From: Branchiostoma floridae
Lineage: Eukaryota; Chordata; Leptocardii; Amphioxiformes; Branchiostomatidae
Direction: 5' to 3'
DNA: 64,000 bases
Assembly: GCF_000003815.2 (NCBI RefSeq)
Contig: NC_049984.1
Coordinates: 14,175,664 to 14,239,663 of the forward strand
Shown here: piece by piece, positions 47,801-62,800 of the stretch
How positions within the stretch are numbered: the first letter of the stretch is position 1
Layout: each line of letters opens with the position of its first letter
Notes under the pieces: generated by a model
Told to the model about the DNA's origin: nothing
What the model saw: only the letters and a program-made list of their open reading frames with translations
Databases searched by the model: none
Translations under genes and position numbers: made by a program

Positions 47801-50800
47801 TTTGAAATAGATGGTTCCAGCTAACCTGCAAATGCAGAGTGACATCTTCAGTCATTAGAGAGATTTCGTCGGTTAAACGCTAGATGCGGGGACCTTTAAG
47901 TTATTCTTCAGGGGCAATTTCGAATCTCTAATAGGTGCGTAGACTTTCTTTCCTACATAAGCTTTCAACGTAAGGCATCCTTTAGTGGGTGCTTTTACTC
48001 GGATTGACTTGCCATCCTCCAGGAAAGTCAAAAAGGGTCCGGACGGCCTCATGAGAAAGGTGAGCTCAATGGAGGATCAGCAGCCGTTTCCCCGTAACGC
48101 TACCTCTACTGATTAAACACTTTTCTGATAATACTGGTCTAAAGCCCATCCATCTGTCTTTCAATCCACCGGAATGTTTCAAAGTGGGAGTGGTGGACTC
48201 TCAAGCGAATGTGGCAGGGAATTCGGGCACGTTGGCGTCGCAGGAAATTGATCTATGCCTTCGAACGGGTTCCCGTAAAAAGTTTTCACGTAAAGCACGC
48301 TCACGCCTACGGGGGGGGGATTGGCGACGCCAGTTTGTGACGTACGGACGTGGAAGAACTACTTTTCTAGTTTCCTGTTTGAAACAAGATCGATCGTTAA
48401 CGGAGATTGCTTGCTGCCTACAGGTAGGCAGAAAAATGTAGGAAACACAGTAGACAGACAGGCGTATAAAGTTTATAGAAGTGAGCAATGCATCCGGATC
48501 CTGTATCATCAAGAAACTACTTAAGAAGTTAACCATTGAGTGTCTTGGTGACTCATGGATCGATGGCAACCGTGGTTTGTGAAATTCAAAGAAAGAGTTA
48601 TTTCTACAAGTAGTATGCGCTGCGTTACTTGGTTGTAGATCGTATTTGACTAACTACTGCAGTAGCATACAAGACATTAAACGAAGAGAACTTTGGGGTA
48701 CGAAACGTTAACCAACATATATATCCTATGAAAGCCATAATATTTTATTGCATCGTGGCTTGTTGTATTATGCTGTTATACCTTACAGTCACACAATCGT
48801 GATGCAATCTCGCTGCGACCTGAATTGGATTTCTTAAACCTTGAACTAATTTAATAAGTAAAGTAAATCTTTGAAATATCAAATACATGAGTTGAAATAT
48901 CATGCAAAATGTAAAAACATGCCCGAAACAGAACATAGATATGACAAAAAGATTCGTTCTTTTATCTAACGTATGAAATTCATAGGGAACTCTGTCAATT
49001 GTACCTCGGTAGAATGGGGGAGGGGGGTACAAACACCATGACAAAAGTGACTCACCTCCATGAACTCAACGCTTGTCCCGACCTGTTGGCGAAACAGGAG
49101 CAGGAAGCTCTCCTCCATGGGCAAGATGGACGACATCTACAAGTGAACACGTATTTTGTCAACTTTCAAATCATCGTGTGTATGAGGCTATATGCTAAGA
49201 TCTTGCCTATCATTGGCTGAATAATACTGACCCTCAACGTTCTTATTACGATCGACGCATAGGCTGCCAAGATGATGTACATTGACTAGTTCCATTTGTG
49301 ACTACCTACCAGTTGAATTTAATTTGTTTTGTTTTTTTAATTTTTCTGGTGAAATATCCCTCTAATGCCGGTAAGTGTATCACTCAGTGGAGGTAAATGA
49401 GTGGCTAGAATACCGGATTCCAGATCGAGTGGTCAAATTCTGTCTGGACGTTGTGTTTCTTACACGGCTTTTGACCATCAGGTGTAAATGGTTACTTTGA
49501 TTGTGCAAGCATAAGGAGGTGGAAGAAGAAGGATGGGTTCTGCCTCGCAATGCCCTACCGGTCACTCAGTGGATTTACAACCCACTGCCCCTACGACCAC
49601 TAAAAGGCTATGGAGCTACCGGTAAATGTGTGGTTCACTCTGGTTCACTGACAGTACTTTGGTTAGTCTAGAAATGGAGCTGTAAGAACTCACAAGTTTG
49701 TATGCAATTCATCAATGGTTTAGGCTATTTGATTTTGCTACTTTTCTCGTATATATAGCTACAAACTGTCACTTCTGTTTAATATCTTACTGCTGTTTTC
49801 AACAAAATTGAAATTATCTCAGGTTCCAAACACTCTCATGGCGCATGACATGGAATCAACGATTTACGTCCATGATCATGAGCGTAACACCTCTGACCTC
49901 TGTTGTCTTATCTTAGATAGTTTCTGTCAGGTTTAATCGTCACATATATCATTGAGTAATTGTAGATATAGCTCGTGCAAATGTGAATGTAGGGCTTTAC
50001 ATTGTATTTTCATTAAGTAGGGTTGTTTAAGTACTCAATGCATGAAGATTAGTGTTACAAATGGTAAACTAATCTTTGATGAAACAAAAAAAAAACTTTT
50101 TAGACAGACGATGATGGCTCTTACCTCGTTCATCGAAATTCTGCCGTCCTTGTTGTCATCAAACTTAAGCATGATAGCTTCCCTCATGTCCGAGATCTCT
50201 TGGTCGGATGGTTGCTGTAAGACATGGAAGCAAAACAACTCTGAGTCAATGGTTAACACACAAACTACCATTAGTTTGTTGTTTTCATATCCTAACTTAC
50301 CATGCACTGTGTATATACCTTCAGACGTGTGTGTGTGTGTGCACTCACCTCGATTATTTGTTCTTAAATCTAGCTTTATAGAAGAAAAAATACCAAATGT
50401 CTGATTTGATATATCTATGACAAGCAGGCTTAATCTTGGGACTTGCACTACCACTACGAACTACTACTCATAGTAAAAGAGTACAACTGTACTGTATATT
50501 ATTATTGAAATACTGTATATTGGTAATAGAATAGCGCTAAGAATATGAACACTGTTAATAGATGTTAAGTTTTTAAGAATTGACTTGACTATGATAATGG
50601 CAGGTGAGTTGACACAAGGCAATATCCCAAAGGGATTCAACACACCAAATCCCATTGGATACAATATCTCTCGTTAAACTTGGTTGGTTAGCTGTTTAGT
50701 GTCTTGTTATCATCGTTAACTAGCTCTGTTAGTCTAGAGGAGATTAGGAAATCGTGCGAGTCACGAGGGACCACAATTCTCTTACCTCATCCTGTGTGGG

Positions 50801-53800
50801 TGGGAAAGACATAACAAGGAATGCAACAGTTAACTCGTCCTTCTAAGAAATAAATACCCTTTGGGGCTGAAGTTACCATTACAAAGAAAAAAGAACTACG
50901 CATGGAAGCTAAAATGCTACGTTTTTCTATCTAAAAAAAAAGAGTTGGTATACTCATTGCTTTCAATACTTATACAACAAGGTGTTGAGCATCTCCGTAA
51001 TCGCCATTGATCAAAACTACTACCAACTACATATGATGCAAAAGTATATTTGTCTTTATCATAGCCTTTGTCAATATCATAGTGAATTCCAATCTTTTGC
51101 GAAGAGAGGTTGAGAAGCGGTCGTTTCTAAACCAGATTCTCAGTTGGATAAATCATTTTGCTTGTCAATTTGAGAGTTCACTACTTTCTAGAGTGTCCCT
51201 AACGGCTGTTGCTGTTATTGGGAGTTAGAACTGTTGCAAATTGCATCGGTTGGTGAAAGGCAGTTGGTGAAAAAGGGTTTTGATCAATGGAATTACTGGA
51301 GCTCAGGGCAATTCCAATAGTTCCATGTGACCAAAGCGAATGACAAGACACAGCCACAATACACGTATAAGATGCATGTAACATTTGCAATAAGCAAACA
51401 AAATCATACATTATGTTTACATATAGCACAGATATAGGAGTTACGGAGGAATAGGGCAGTAATTCAAAAGTAATTCTCAAATACATGACCTAATTTTCAG
51501 TACTTTTGTTTTTTATGTTTGACCTCTTGACACAGCGCTAAAGCGTCAGGCCTTAAAAAGATATACATCCAGGTGGTAATCTGAGATTCAAATTGACTAT
51601 CAGCATCTCTTCGTTGGCAAGTTTTAAAAACGTGGTAGACAAAAGTGTTTATTGGATAATCTTTACAGATAAATACTATTTTCTGATGACACAGTGGTCA
51701 TTGAGCCATCTCTTATTTCAAAGAGTGTCAAACATAAAAGTTTTACTACTGAAAATTCATTCCTCCATTGGAGAATCACTTCAGAATACACTGCCCCATA
51801 CCTTCGACATACACTGCTCAAGTAAGACATCACAAGTTGCTACAACCCTATAGCTTACATGCTGTTAGTAGGAGATGGGCAAAGCTTGAGTATGATAAAG
51901 CGAAGACAAGCTAAGCCTTCAAGGCATATAAGGTTAAAGCTTAACACATGATCATAAGCCTCTTTGTGATGCCGTATTCACTGTGTGCATGACCAGTGAT
52001 CTAAACCACGTCTGGATCTGCCCCTCAAACATGTGCATGTATCATGTTTTATCTCATATTTCTAGAGGAATGCTGAAGAAGGGCAGATTAATTTGATATG
52101 CAATATGCAGGTGAAGGTCACAGGTCAACAAATACAGATAACACGACACCACGAAGTGGCTCATCAGGAATGCTATAGTCTCATTTGGGAAAAAAGGCCC
52201 ATACGGATAGTTTACGGGCTGTTTTTCTGGCGTTATTCCTATATGTGGCCCCGTGGAACACCGGCCGGCTACCGTTCTATTTGGGGGCACGGTCGGGTCC
52301 CTGGATTTTTTTAACTCGCACTTAAATAGACACCGTTGCCTAATCGTGAAAGCACCGAGTGGTACCCCCGCCGTATCCGGCAGTCCAACGGGACACATTT
52401 GTGGCTCAGAGCCCACCCATGCAAATGAGACCGTAGCATAAGTCTGTTTTAGGCTAGAATTTCGGCCACAATGATAGCTGCTATACGCGAATGTACTTTG
52501 TAGGCAGACAGCGCTTGCCAGCACAAACTGAATTAAACTCGCCCCTGAAGCTTCGCCAATAAAAATCATCGAATTTTCAGCCGTCTTTACTACAGCCTTC
52601 GAATGACCAACCATAAGCAATCTTTGGCGAACGTCACATCAGCCTGATACATTTGACCTTTTGCTGCCATAACGACTCCGTAAGGTCATTAGTCATTCAA
52701 ATATGAAGAAAGCTGTAGAAGAGATAATTCTATCCATTGTTTTGGATCACATTCAGCCATGCACAATATTTAAAAGCAAATTCCTGTGTGAGGAACAACC
52801 CAGTGGGGCAAGGGCGCTGAAGCCACGCTGGTTACTGATAAGCCACGTTTCCAAACTCGGGCCCGGCCGGGCTGTTTACGGGAACAAATTTGGAATATCT
52901 AGAAAAGTACGCAAATTCTGCTCATGAACCGTGAGTTTTGTTGTCTTTTATATCATACTTTTCTCGTAAACTTTCCGGCCGGGCCCCGGTTTGGAAACGT
53001 GACCCTAGCATCAGTCCGGTTCGAATGGCAGCAAACGGCAGTCAGCCGCAGGGTCCATCCAAGTATCGCAGCTTTTTTAAAAGCGGTTCGTCGCTGCACG
53101 AGATGAAGCACGGCAACAATGCACATGACGGGACAAGCGACAACACCATGTTCAAGTGACATGACATGGCATGATACATCATGCGAAAATGCATTCAAAT
53201 GGCGATGAGTTGCACTTTTAGTTTGGCTGATTGTACCCACCCTTTAATATTAGATTTCTTAAAGGCATTTGACATTTTCATTTTCTTTGTCCGTGGTTTC
53301 TGTAACATGTCTCCTTATATGATATGTTGTAATAAGTAATTATTCTCAGATCACATTGCATGCTGGGAGACCAGGGGCACTATAGGTAGCGTGAGTGGCA
53401 ACCAACATCATCACCATGACGACGAGTCTATGTTGCCATGGTGATTGTCTTGTTTGTTCCTGTGCTATCCATAGTGCCCAACGTCTCCCAGCATGCAATG
53501 GCACCCGTGCAAACATCTATTGTGGAAGGGAACACTAGACGCCATTTATTAAACGTAGCTGCTCTCTTTGAAATTTAAGAGTAAAGTAAAAATGAAACAT
53601 AACTAAAGACGTAGGTACGTATGTGAAATCAGAAGGAGAACCGGGCATTCAAATGTTACTTCTGCCACTGAAGAAAAAAGGAGTGGCTCTGCGTGAAGAC
53701 TTGAACGGAAAACAATTAAGATCATATCTTAGTTAGAGACCTCGTTGAGTTCTTATCAACAGGAAAAGGACCATTCCTTTCGATAATTTCTCTCTCGTCG

Positions 53801-56800
53801 TTTCAGGCAACTTGATGCAGTGCACCAGTAGCTGGATGCAATTGCCGCAAATTACCGTCTATTTCAGAAAGGGGGCTGTTTGTAGTGTTAGGCACGACTC
53901 CTCATAGCAGACGTACTTTTACATTAAGCAGGGCCGACAGCGTCATTAATTGCTAACATTGACTTGGAAAAGCATTTTGCTAATGGAGTTACCTCCTCGC
54001 ATTGCCGCGAAGAATTTCATGAGTATAGCAATGTGACAGTAGAGATTCAAAACCAACCGTCCCAAAACCAAAACCTACGCCTGTGTCCCAAATTAAAACA
54101 TAGAATTTGCACCAAAAAAAAAATGTAAGAGCGACTGCTTTTTCAATGAGCAATTTTTGTATGCGCGAAACAAAAACAAAACGCTGTCCGCACAATCGTC
54201 TGACTCGGAATATTAACCACGCATCTTTAACATTCCAAATGATTATTGCAGCTCTTCCATCATAGCGTAAACAAAGCAGTCAATTTCTCTCCCATCAAGT
54301 GTTCTTAGACATTTAATGTAAGATTAACGTTGCACAAGATCGATCTACATACGGCGGGACGCGCTGGGGATGATTTTGTATTCCAAGTCTGTCCTGGTAA
54401 TGATAGCGGTGTGTATGTGAGTGATTGATGATCGCGTTGTGTCTTTCTGGGGCGGCGGCGTTCTCTCTGCGAACAATAAACACTGCAGAAGAACCCATAA
54501 ATGATTCTGATTTATTGATGACGCCATTTTCCTGGCCAATTCCCATTGGATCTACTGAGCCTCCGCATGTATACAATATCCTTATAACGAGAAATATTGC
54601 TCCAAATGTTTGAAAAGGATGGAGCTAACTATTTTTGGCGTGTTATGACGAAGTCATCTTTTAAACACGTAAAGATACGACATTGATATAATGCAGGGCG
54701 ACAATAAGGCTTACTCTTGCAGAATTCTCCCTTGATAAGATACAGGAGTGCTGCGACCTCTCCAGACATTGCTTTTCTCAGCGTTTTATGCTGACCCTTT
54801 ACCCTGTGGGTTATCTGTGGATCCTTTGAACTCTCTGTGCCTTGCCTCCGTTCCGTGGGGTCTTACGTCACTGTTTCTTGGTAAGGCTATTACAAGTTCC
54901 CAGGGGTTAGCGCCCCCCCCCCCGCCAACAGTTTTTAAAAATCCAGTTTCTCACTGAAGCTGCGGCACATTGGCGACATCGCTGTGGTCCAGCGATTTGA
55001 CATAGCGCTCAACGAGTCACATAGATAGAAAACAAATCTTTTGACGTTTTATCTATTTTGTTGGCTTTTTAGTCAAACCTGCATGCTTTGTATGATATTC
55101 AAATTATAAAGGCAAGGATAATACTAATCTATCATTATCAAATTTAGGATGCAGCGAAGCCGCCGACGTACCCCAGTCCAGTGAGACACCCACTTGGAGT
55201 AGCACGGAAAGATATACTGTATATTACATGCACATATAAGGAAACTTAACCATTCTGAAATGTAGTTTCCAAAGCTTTTTGATTGGACATGTTAGGTACG
55301 CTACTCCTCCCCTCTTTCTCGCTCTTCCTCTATTGCCCTCTGATCTCAATGCGATTAAGAATAAGATTACCCGACCTTTTGGCCTGGTAGTGACGTCACG
55401 AGATCTATATCTAAACGATTTGCCATGTCCTCAGGAGAAATGTGGTTTGTCCAGTATATAAACTCCTTTGGTAGAAAATCTTTCAGGACGTATATGAGGG
55501 TGTGGCAGCTGATGTGGCGTGAGACGCCATGGAGACATTTTGAATGGGTTGTTGGTCTTAAGAGTGCGACTAGATAATAAAAACAGCCAACATAACCAAC
55601 AACCGCGAGCTGACATATAACCACTGTATTGATCGATCATGATTCATACAAAGCTTGTGTTTTTCGCGATCGTGTCTTCGCTTCAAGAACTTCCCACTTT
55701 CAGTTCAAGATCACAAATTCACTAGAAGAGGAACCTCGCTGTGCCCTACATTAGATTTGTTTAATCCTTGGTTATATAACTAAATGTCATGCAAAACGTA
55801 AAAGTATGACTGAAAAGACAAGAAAATACACAAAGCGTTAAATGATTTGATATTCTATCTATAAAATTCGTTAAATCACAGCGCGGACGTAACAAGGGCG
55901 GCGCCATGGTGTAATGAGGATGTAAAGAAGTATATCATAGTTCCTTTAAAAAGCTAGAAAATGAGAGATGGTGCCTTTAAAAAAATGCTCAAAGACCGTG
56001 GATGTCAACATGGCGATAAGTTTTATAACATTTATAACAGCAGCATGTACCGACAAGGCAGTGCGCGCTCGGAGCGCCATTCCCCGTCCCTGAACAGATG
56101 GCCTCGTCTCTGTCATTAGGTCAGGTTAGAAGGAATCGGAAAGCTAATCAAGAGGAATGAGATGGAGGCAATGATCGGGATTTCCTTTCAAAATGGCCGA
56201 CATGGCGCCATCATACGAGGAGAATAGACTGTAGACAGACAGATAGCAATGGAGACAGCGGTAATGTATTTTTTACATATAAAGGGGAAATTTTTCTGTG
56301 TTTTTGGACGTTTTTTTAAAGAGGTAAATGTGAGGGTTCTTAGGCTATTACTCCAAAGAGACATTCTGTTCTATTTTTTATGAAGCATTTTTAAAGATTC
56401 TGTGGCATGGGTGAAACTACTAGTCAGTGGAACTACAGCTGGGTGCTGACAGTTTTCTAGAAGAGCCGACATGCAAATTACCCTCTCTGGAAAGCTATCT
56501 TATGATTTCCACGTACGCCTGAATTTACGCGAGGAAACAACAATTTGTTTTGTAAAGAAGGGAAGGAAATTTTGCCAGCAAATATCTGGATTGTCCAAAT
56601 CGTCGGTCTCCTCGTTTGGCGGAAATGAGGAAGGTCTTGTGATCAATATTTCATGAGTTGCTCAATATATGGAAGAATGCGGACTTCAGTGTTGATGGTA
56701 AGAGGCAAACTGGTCTAAAGTACTTTCCCTCGAAGACGTGGTACATCACTCGCAGTGGGGGCGCGTTTAGATGAAAAGGCAATTGCTTTCGTGGCACATC

Positions 56801-59800
56801 TGCCCACTCGCCTATTTCCGGAGAAATGTGCCACCATTTGGTGACCAACAGGACGTATCGATCTTGAGATTCTTGCGAGATGAAAACAAATCACACGGTA
56901 CAGGGCCCCCGGCCGCTCGCGGCGCCTCATATTTACCGTGTCGTTCTCGGGCACACAGGGGGTCAGATTGGTTTGGTGCAGCCAGTGGTGCAAGAGGCGC
57001 TCGATAATTGTAGAACTGAGCAATACTATACCCTGTACAAAGTTTTTTTTCTTTGCTTTTGAATATATTTGTCTACTTTAGTTTTTTTGGTGTCAAGTAT
57101 AATTTTCCGTGTTTTCAAATTCGTCATAACTTTTGATAGCTACAGAACGTTTTAGGTATTAATTCTTAGTCATCGACTATTCAGATCATGAAGTCTGCCA
57201 AACGCTGATCAAGTTCTTTGATTGATTGATTGATTGATTGACTGATATATTACAGGGTTCAAACTAAAGAGAAAGCTAAGGAAAGTAATAGGTTTGACAC
57301 TTTGAGGGGGCCTTTTAAGACTGCACGTAAGATATCTGCAATGCAGCATTCTTTTTAGCTATATCCAGGTCATTCTAACAACGAAGATACTTTCAGAAGT
57401 GTCCGAAAGGCATATTGTTACACTTGCAGATAATACAGAGCCCCAACGCTGTTAGAAATACGTCGCTGTCCATGCATCAGAGAGTGCCATTTGGTTCAAC
57501 AAATGCTACAAACAACCCAGTAGACGACGCAGAAATGTGGGGTAGTTCCACAAAAAAATGGACTATTCAAAAAATGGTCTAGCCAGACATTTATGTGCAT
57601 TCATTTCGTTGGTATTTTTCCTTTAATCGCCGCCTCCACTCCCAACACACGTTAGAGCCAAAGCATATCGATGGGTAACAATCTTCAGAGGTTCATTGTT
57701 CTCGACCTATGGCATATTCGCTGAGACGACCCCACCCTTCTTTAATGAAAGCCGTGTCCTCAAATTGCTTAGTGCCTCCGCCACTCGAGCCATTAGAAAT
57801 CCATACAATAAATTGAGTCGGGTTATGTTATTGTCTAAGTTTCCCGATTGATGCTAGGAGAGATTGTATTATTTTGACGCCAGAGGGTCTGTAGTCCTTG
57901 GAGTTGCGGGCAATAAGGAATGCATAACGAAATGACATAGGCAGCACAGCACCCCTTAAGTGTTCTACAAAAACAAGGAAATCAAATAGGAGAATTAAAA
58001 GGGATCAATTGCTGTGATGTACGACCAACGTATTCATCCATACTCTCCTTGAAATAACTTCGTTTTTAGGCTACAGCAGAAACTTTTATGGATGACATCG
58101 ATGCCCTCATTAATCATCGCCTATAATTTTGAAGAAAAATTACTTCCATTCCGTAGGTGGTGAATATGACGAAAAAGTACTACAAAGAAAAGATATCGTG
58201 TGGTAGCCTTGATTGTGCTTGTAGAAGAGACACTATTGAGGAACATGTAACCATGACTGTAGTTGTAGAAGAGAAACCTTAACTAGTTCAATAGTAAAAG
58301 TGGCATCAATGTGATAGCCATGACTGTACCTATCAACTTGGTAAATGATACCAGTCTACCGCACTATTGTCACTTTGTGCACCTCTTAAATACAGACATG
58401 AAAGACTTGTTGACCGTGATACCATGTTTTGTCAATTCGTTATTACAACGTTTATGGTGTCTATTTCGAAAATCTAGATATCTCGTTTTTGTTTATCTTG
58501 TTTTTTCGCCCTCCCTCGCTAAATTTGGACTCTACAGGGGATGTTGTCCGTTAGTTTCACTAGCTGTGGTTTAAGCTGTGTTTTTTTCACGAACAATTTT
58601 CCCAATAAACTAGAGAATAGAAAACGAAAACAATGTACATAATTGTTCCCACATGCACATCCGTTAGAGTTGTTACAGTTTTGTAAAAGACCAATGAAAT
58701 ATACACAGTAGGGAGATTTTGTAACATCGTTGCGTTTTCCTGCGGTCTCTTATGAGTGACGTTGCTAAAAGATGTGCTAAATATTTTTCACTCAGCCAGT
58801 GGACCGAGAAGGCACACCTGGAACTTGAACGATACTCTCATCATCTTCTTCCCTGAAACGTAGAATATCAATTCTCGTTCAACTTGGCAGCTCGATCAAT
58901 ATGACGTCCAGAGATAAAAATCGCGTTCCGTGATCGCAGTTACGCCTATCAAGTAGATTCTAGCTCCAAGGCAGCTTTGATGGTTATCTCTGTGCAAGTG
59001 TGTTTATTTCAGTCAGTGCCAAGGGGAACTTCAGCTAAGGGCCCCTTTGGTATTAGAGATAAGAAGTTCTTCCATACCCTTAGACTATAAACTTGGGAAA
59101 CCTGCATCACGTTTCACTGTACACAACACTTTTGATGACGCTGAGAAAGAATATGCCCCGTGGGACCTATAAGACATAGCTACAGCACAGAATGCCTGTC
59201 GAGGATGATTACTTTCTATTTCTTCGTGGCGTGACTTCGCGCCATCCTTCTATGCTTTCACCTGTCCTCAATGTATCGCTTTTCATTCAGTAGCCGTTGG
59301 CCTTATCTCTGTTGGCAGAACGCCGCCCCCTCAAATGTTTCCCCTTTCTCTTCTACTACATCAACTTCAACTTCAAAGTCGGGCTTGAAAGGAATGGAGA
59401 ACAGGGAGATATTTAGTTCTTCTTCGATAACTCCGTGACTTGTCAATATTGCGATTTCTTCTGTTTCAGGCTCTGAAAGGCCTTGGAATTATGTAGAATC
59501 GTAGTGGCAAACGTTTACATGTAAAACAAAAATGACAAAAATGTACATGACTGTCCTGTTCAATGCAAAGGCTGGGGCTATGTTGTCCTGAGTCGTAACA
59601 GGAAGAAAAGATCCTATCTAAAAGGAACATTTGCCGGGGAATCCCACTAGGTAGTACGACTAATGAAAAGAGAAGAACGACCAATCCAATTGCTAGCCTT
59701 AGCATACAGAAGTACTTGTGCTCAATGGCCGTTTGACGTCATCATGGGGAGGGGGGCACACACTTTTCTGTTGATGAGGGATCTTAAAGCTTCAATCACT

Positions 59801-62800
59801 TTAAACTACACAACAACTTGTCGGCAAGTTGAAAGGGCAAACTTTTAAAGTACGAACCTCTTTCAGTCAAGGGGTATCTATCAGCCTCTGTTTAAAACCT
59901 TCTTCTTTCGTTTCAGCTGAGGCAACATTGATTCTATCATATGCATGACATCCTCTGGAAACCCAAAAACCGATGCGAGCGTGCGAATAAAAAAAAAAGT
60001 CTGACCAAAAAAAGTTTGCTGTCTTTATGAAATATAAGGTTAAGCATATGATAAGACATGTACATATCCATTTACATGTACATATTTTTGCTCATTTTAC
60101 AGATGCTATATTCGCTTTAATACACGGCTTAAACCTTTTAAACGACTAAAACTTGATGAACGCGCGGATGTCATCCATATAATCACCTCAACATGGCCTA
60201 AACAAAAAGATCAAACTTAAAGAACAAGGGGTGCTCAGGGGGTAGATGTTTACTATTGGCGCCTTTTGCCCCCCTCCCCACGATGTTTAGAATCAATATA
60301 TAGAATCGATCACTGGTGACTGCTTGTTTACATATCATTATTATTACAAACGAGCTGTTGTGACAACAGCTTATCTGGGTTCACTTAACACCGGAAACGT
60401 ATTTGTCAACCAAGATTTCGTAATTCGTGCAAAAACAAAACCCACTAAAGGCAACGTTAATTGATTGAGCATTGCAAATCCGTCTACGGTGATTTTGTGC
60501 CTAAAAATTCATACGGGAGGGGGGTGGGCATAAGATTAACTTAAATTTCAAGTGTTAAGGTTCGTACTACGTCTGGAGCAAAGGAAAACAGCCTTTTTTT
60601 AGAAAACAGACCCTTTGATCTTTTTGTCAAGTTCTTGTGTGCAACTAAAGTTGTCAGCTAGAATTTGGATTTTAGTCATCGCGTCCGTATCACGTTATAG
60701 CTAAACGAAATCTGTCAAAGTTTTACTAGATTTTTTTTAGGTTTCATACTAGTACTTGTTTTAACTTTCTTCTTTCGTTGCTGCTAAAGAAACCAACAAA
60801 ATGGTCCAAATTAAAAGAACAAGCATGTCTCTTGGGATTTGTGGGCGGTACCGATCCTATATTGCATCAGCCATAGCGTGTACCGCTCACCTACAATTTA
60901 GTTCCGCAGACCCTAATAGAAACGGTACAGGATTCCCCATCCTTCTTCTGCGTATTGACAGTCAGGCAACCGATATTTCTGCCTGCTCGATCACGGCATG
61001 CTAAACCTGGCGAGCACCGGGCAAACTCCTATAATACCGTATCGATTTTCGCGGGGCGTTTCAAAAATTAAAGTACGTACTCGCAGTAGATTGCTTTCGT
61101 CGGGCATAAGGAATTAAGGAAAGTTGTTTCGACTGGGTGTATAAAAGGATGGGGATGCGTTTATGACCCACGCCCAATATTGAGTTCCTCCTCGAATGAT
61201 TGCATGGCGGGGGTTTCTTGCAAGTGTATGCGCTGGGCCGTAAATCGATGCGCCAGCTTGTGAACTTTACGACACAGGAAGTGAAGCGTTTACGACAGGC
61301 GCAGTGACCCTTTTACGTAATTAAGCTTGAACAATAGCCACCCTCCACCTTGTGTGAACTGAGGGCCTACAGAGCTTCTTGGGTAGGAAGTATATAACGA
61401 GGAGTGGTCAGGGAGCGAGGTCCGAAATTGGGGTCACCGAAGGACCTTTAGAGTTCCACTAATAACGACAGCTTGCGCTCACTGCTTCAATTTTTCATCA
61501 CCTGTGCGCAAGGGGAGCACCCCTTGGCGTCAGGACCCGGCCGCCATCTTTGCATGCACGGCCCGCCAGGTACGGCGACTGTACAGAAGGTGCCATGAAT
61601 AAAATATGACCTAGAAATTGGACCACCAATCTGGGGTAATTCCGAAATACGCAGTGTGGGCTTCCTTATGGGTCGGGATGGTGCATTGCCATTGGTCGAG
61701 ACACACGTACAAGGGTTTCAAATGTTAACGGTACATATTATGTGTCATCAAATCTTGTATCCTGCTATTAAACTTGGGAAGTTCAAAGTCGGATCTCTAT
61801 AGCAGTGTATATGGCACTTACGACAACAGATTGAACACTGTACGAACATTTCAGTGGATTTTTAGGAAACTCGATGCGTTTTATATATAATATTCAATCA
61901 AAAGTGACTATGATAGAAATGTACATGGCAGATAAAAGATGATGAAATCCAGGTAGTTCTCTGAAGCAATGTTGATTCTTGTCAATAGAAATTCTATCAT
62001 TGCACTTAAACCCTACATTTTGATTCATTTGCCATGGTTAAAAGTTCAGTTGTAGGGTACCACTCACTCATATTTATGTCATTTCATTTTTGAACAACAC
62101 ATTAAAAGGACAAAGCTGTACTAAGTTTACTGGTTCAAGTATTGACACGAGAGGTTATACGTTTGGGCTGATTCTGCCTCTCAGTACTGAATTATATGAG
62201 GACAAGACAACTAACTAGTTTAGAATTGCGACGACAAAAGCCATTTTGAAGCCTCGGTTAAATGCACTGCGTTAGCGAAATCTCCAATGGCAAAAGACAA
62301 ACTCTTCGAGCTAATAGCCTAAGAAGGTGCAGACTAATACTTCAATAGCAACTTGCAATCCACATACAAATATGTATGCGAGCTGACTCCAATTTGTTGA
62401 GCCTATTTGGCTATCGTTGACTACGAGCCCAAGGAGTCTGGTAGAGGCTATAAGAAATGGCGCACTCCAGGTGGTACCCCAGGTTACTTCCCGACATGCT
62501 TTGCAGGATGTAGAGGACCCCTTCTGATGGGGGTTCTTCGCATCCAATGGGGGCGGAGCCTGTATGTAGATCTTGTATACATGATGGGGAAGGTATAATT
62601 TCAGATGATCGACCTAAATTTGGTGTCAATGTTTTGATAAATCCTTCACTCTTTCCCTGGTACTTGTGGGATTTTGCTGCATAAGTCTCGGATTAACAAC
62701 AGTCTCTTTTCAATCTGATACGGAGGTACGTTCTTTCCTCCACTACCCGTCTTTTAACAGGTCGTTGAGCATGGCCCCTGGGGAGCTTCCTAGTCTTTCG

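Noticed and set aside
49380-49640. Possible tRNA-derived repeat (GGATTCCAGATCGAGTGGTC)
   Set aside because: No B box and no pairing stem could be recognised.
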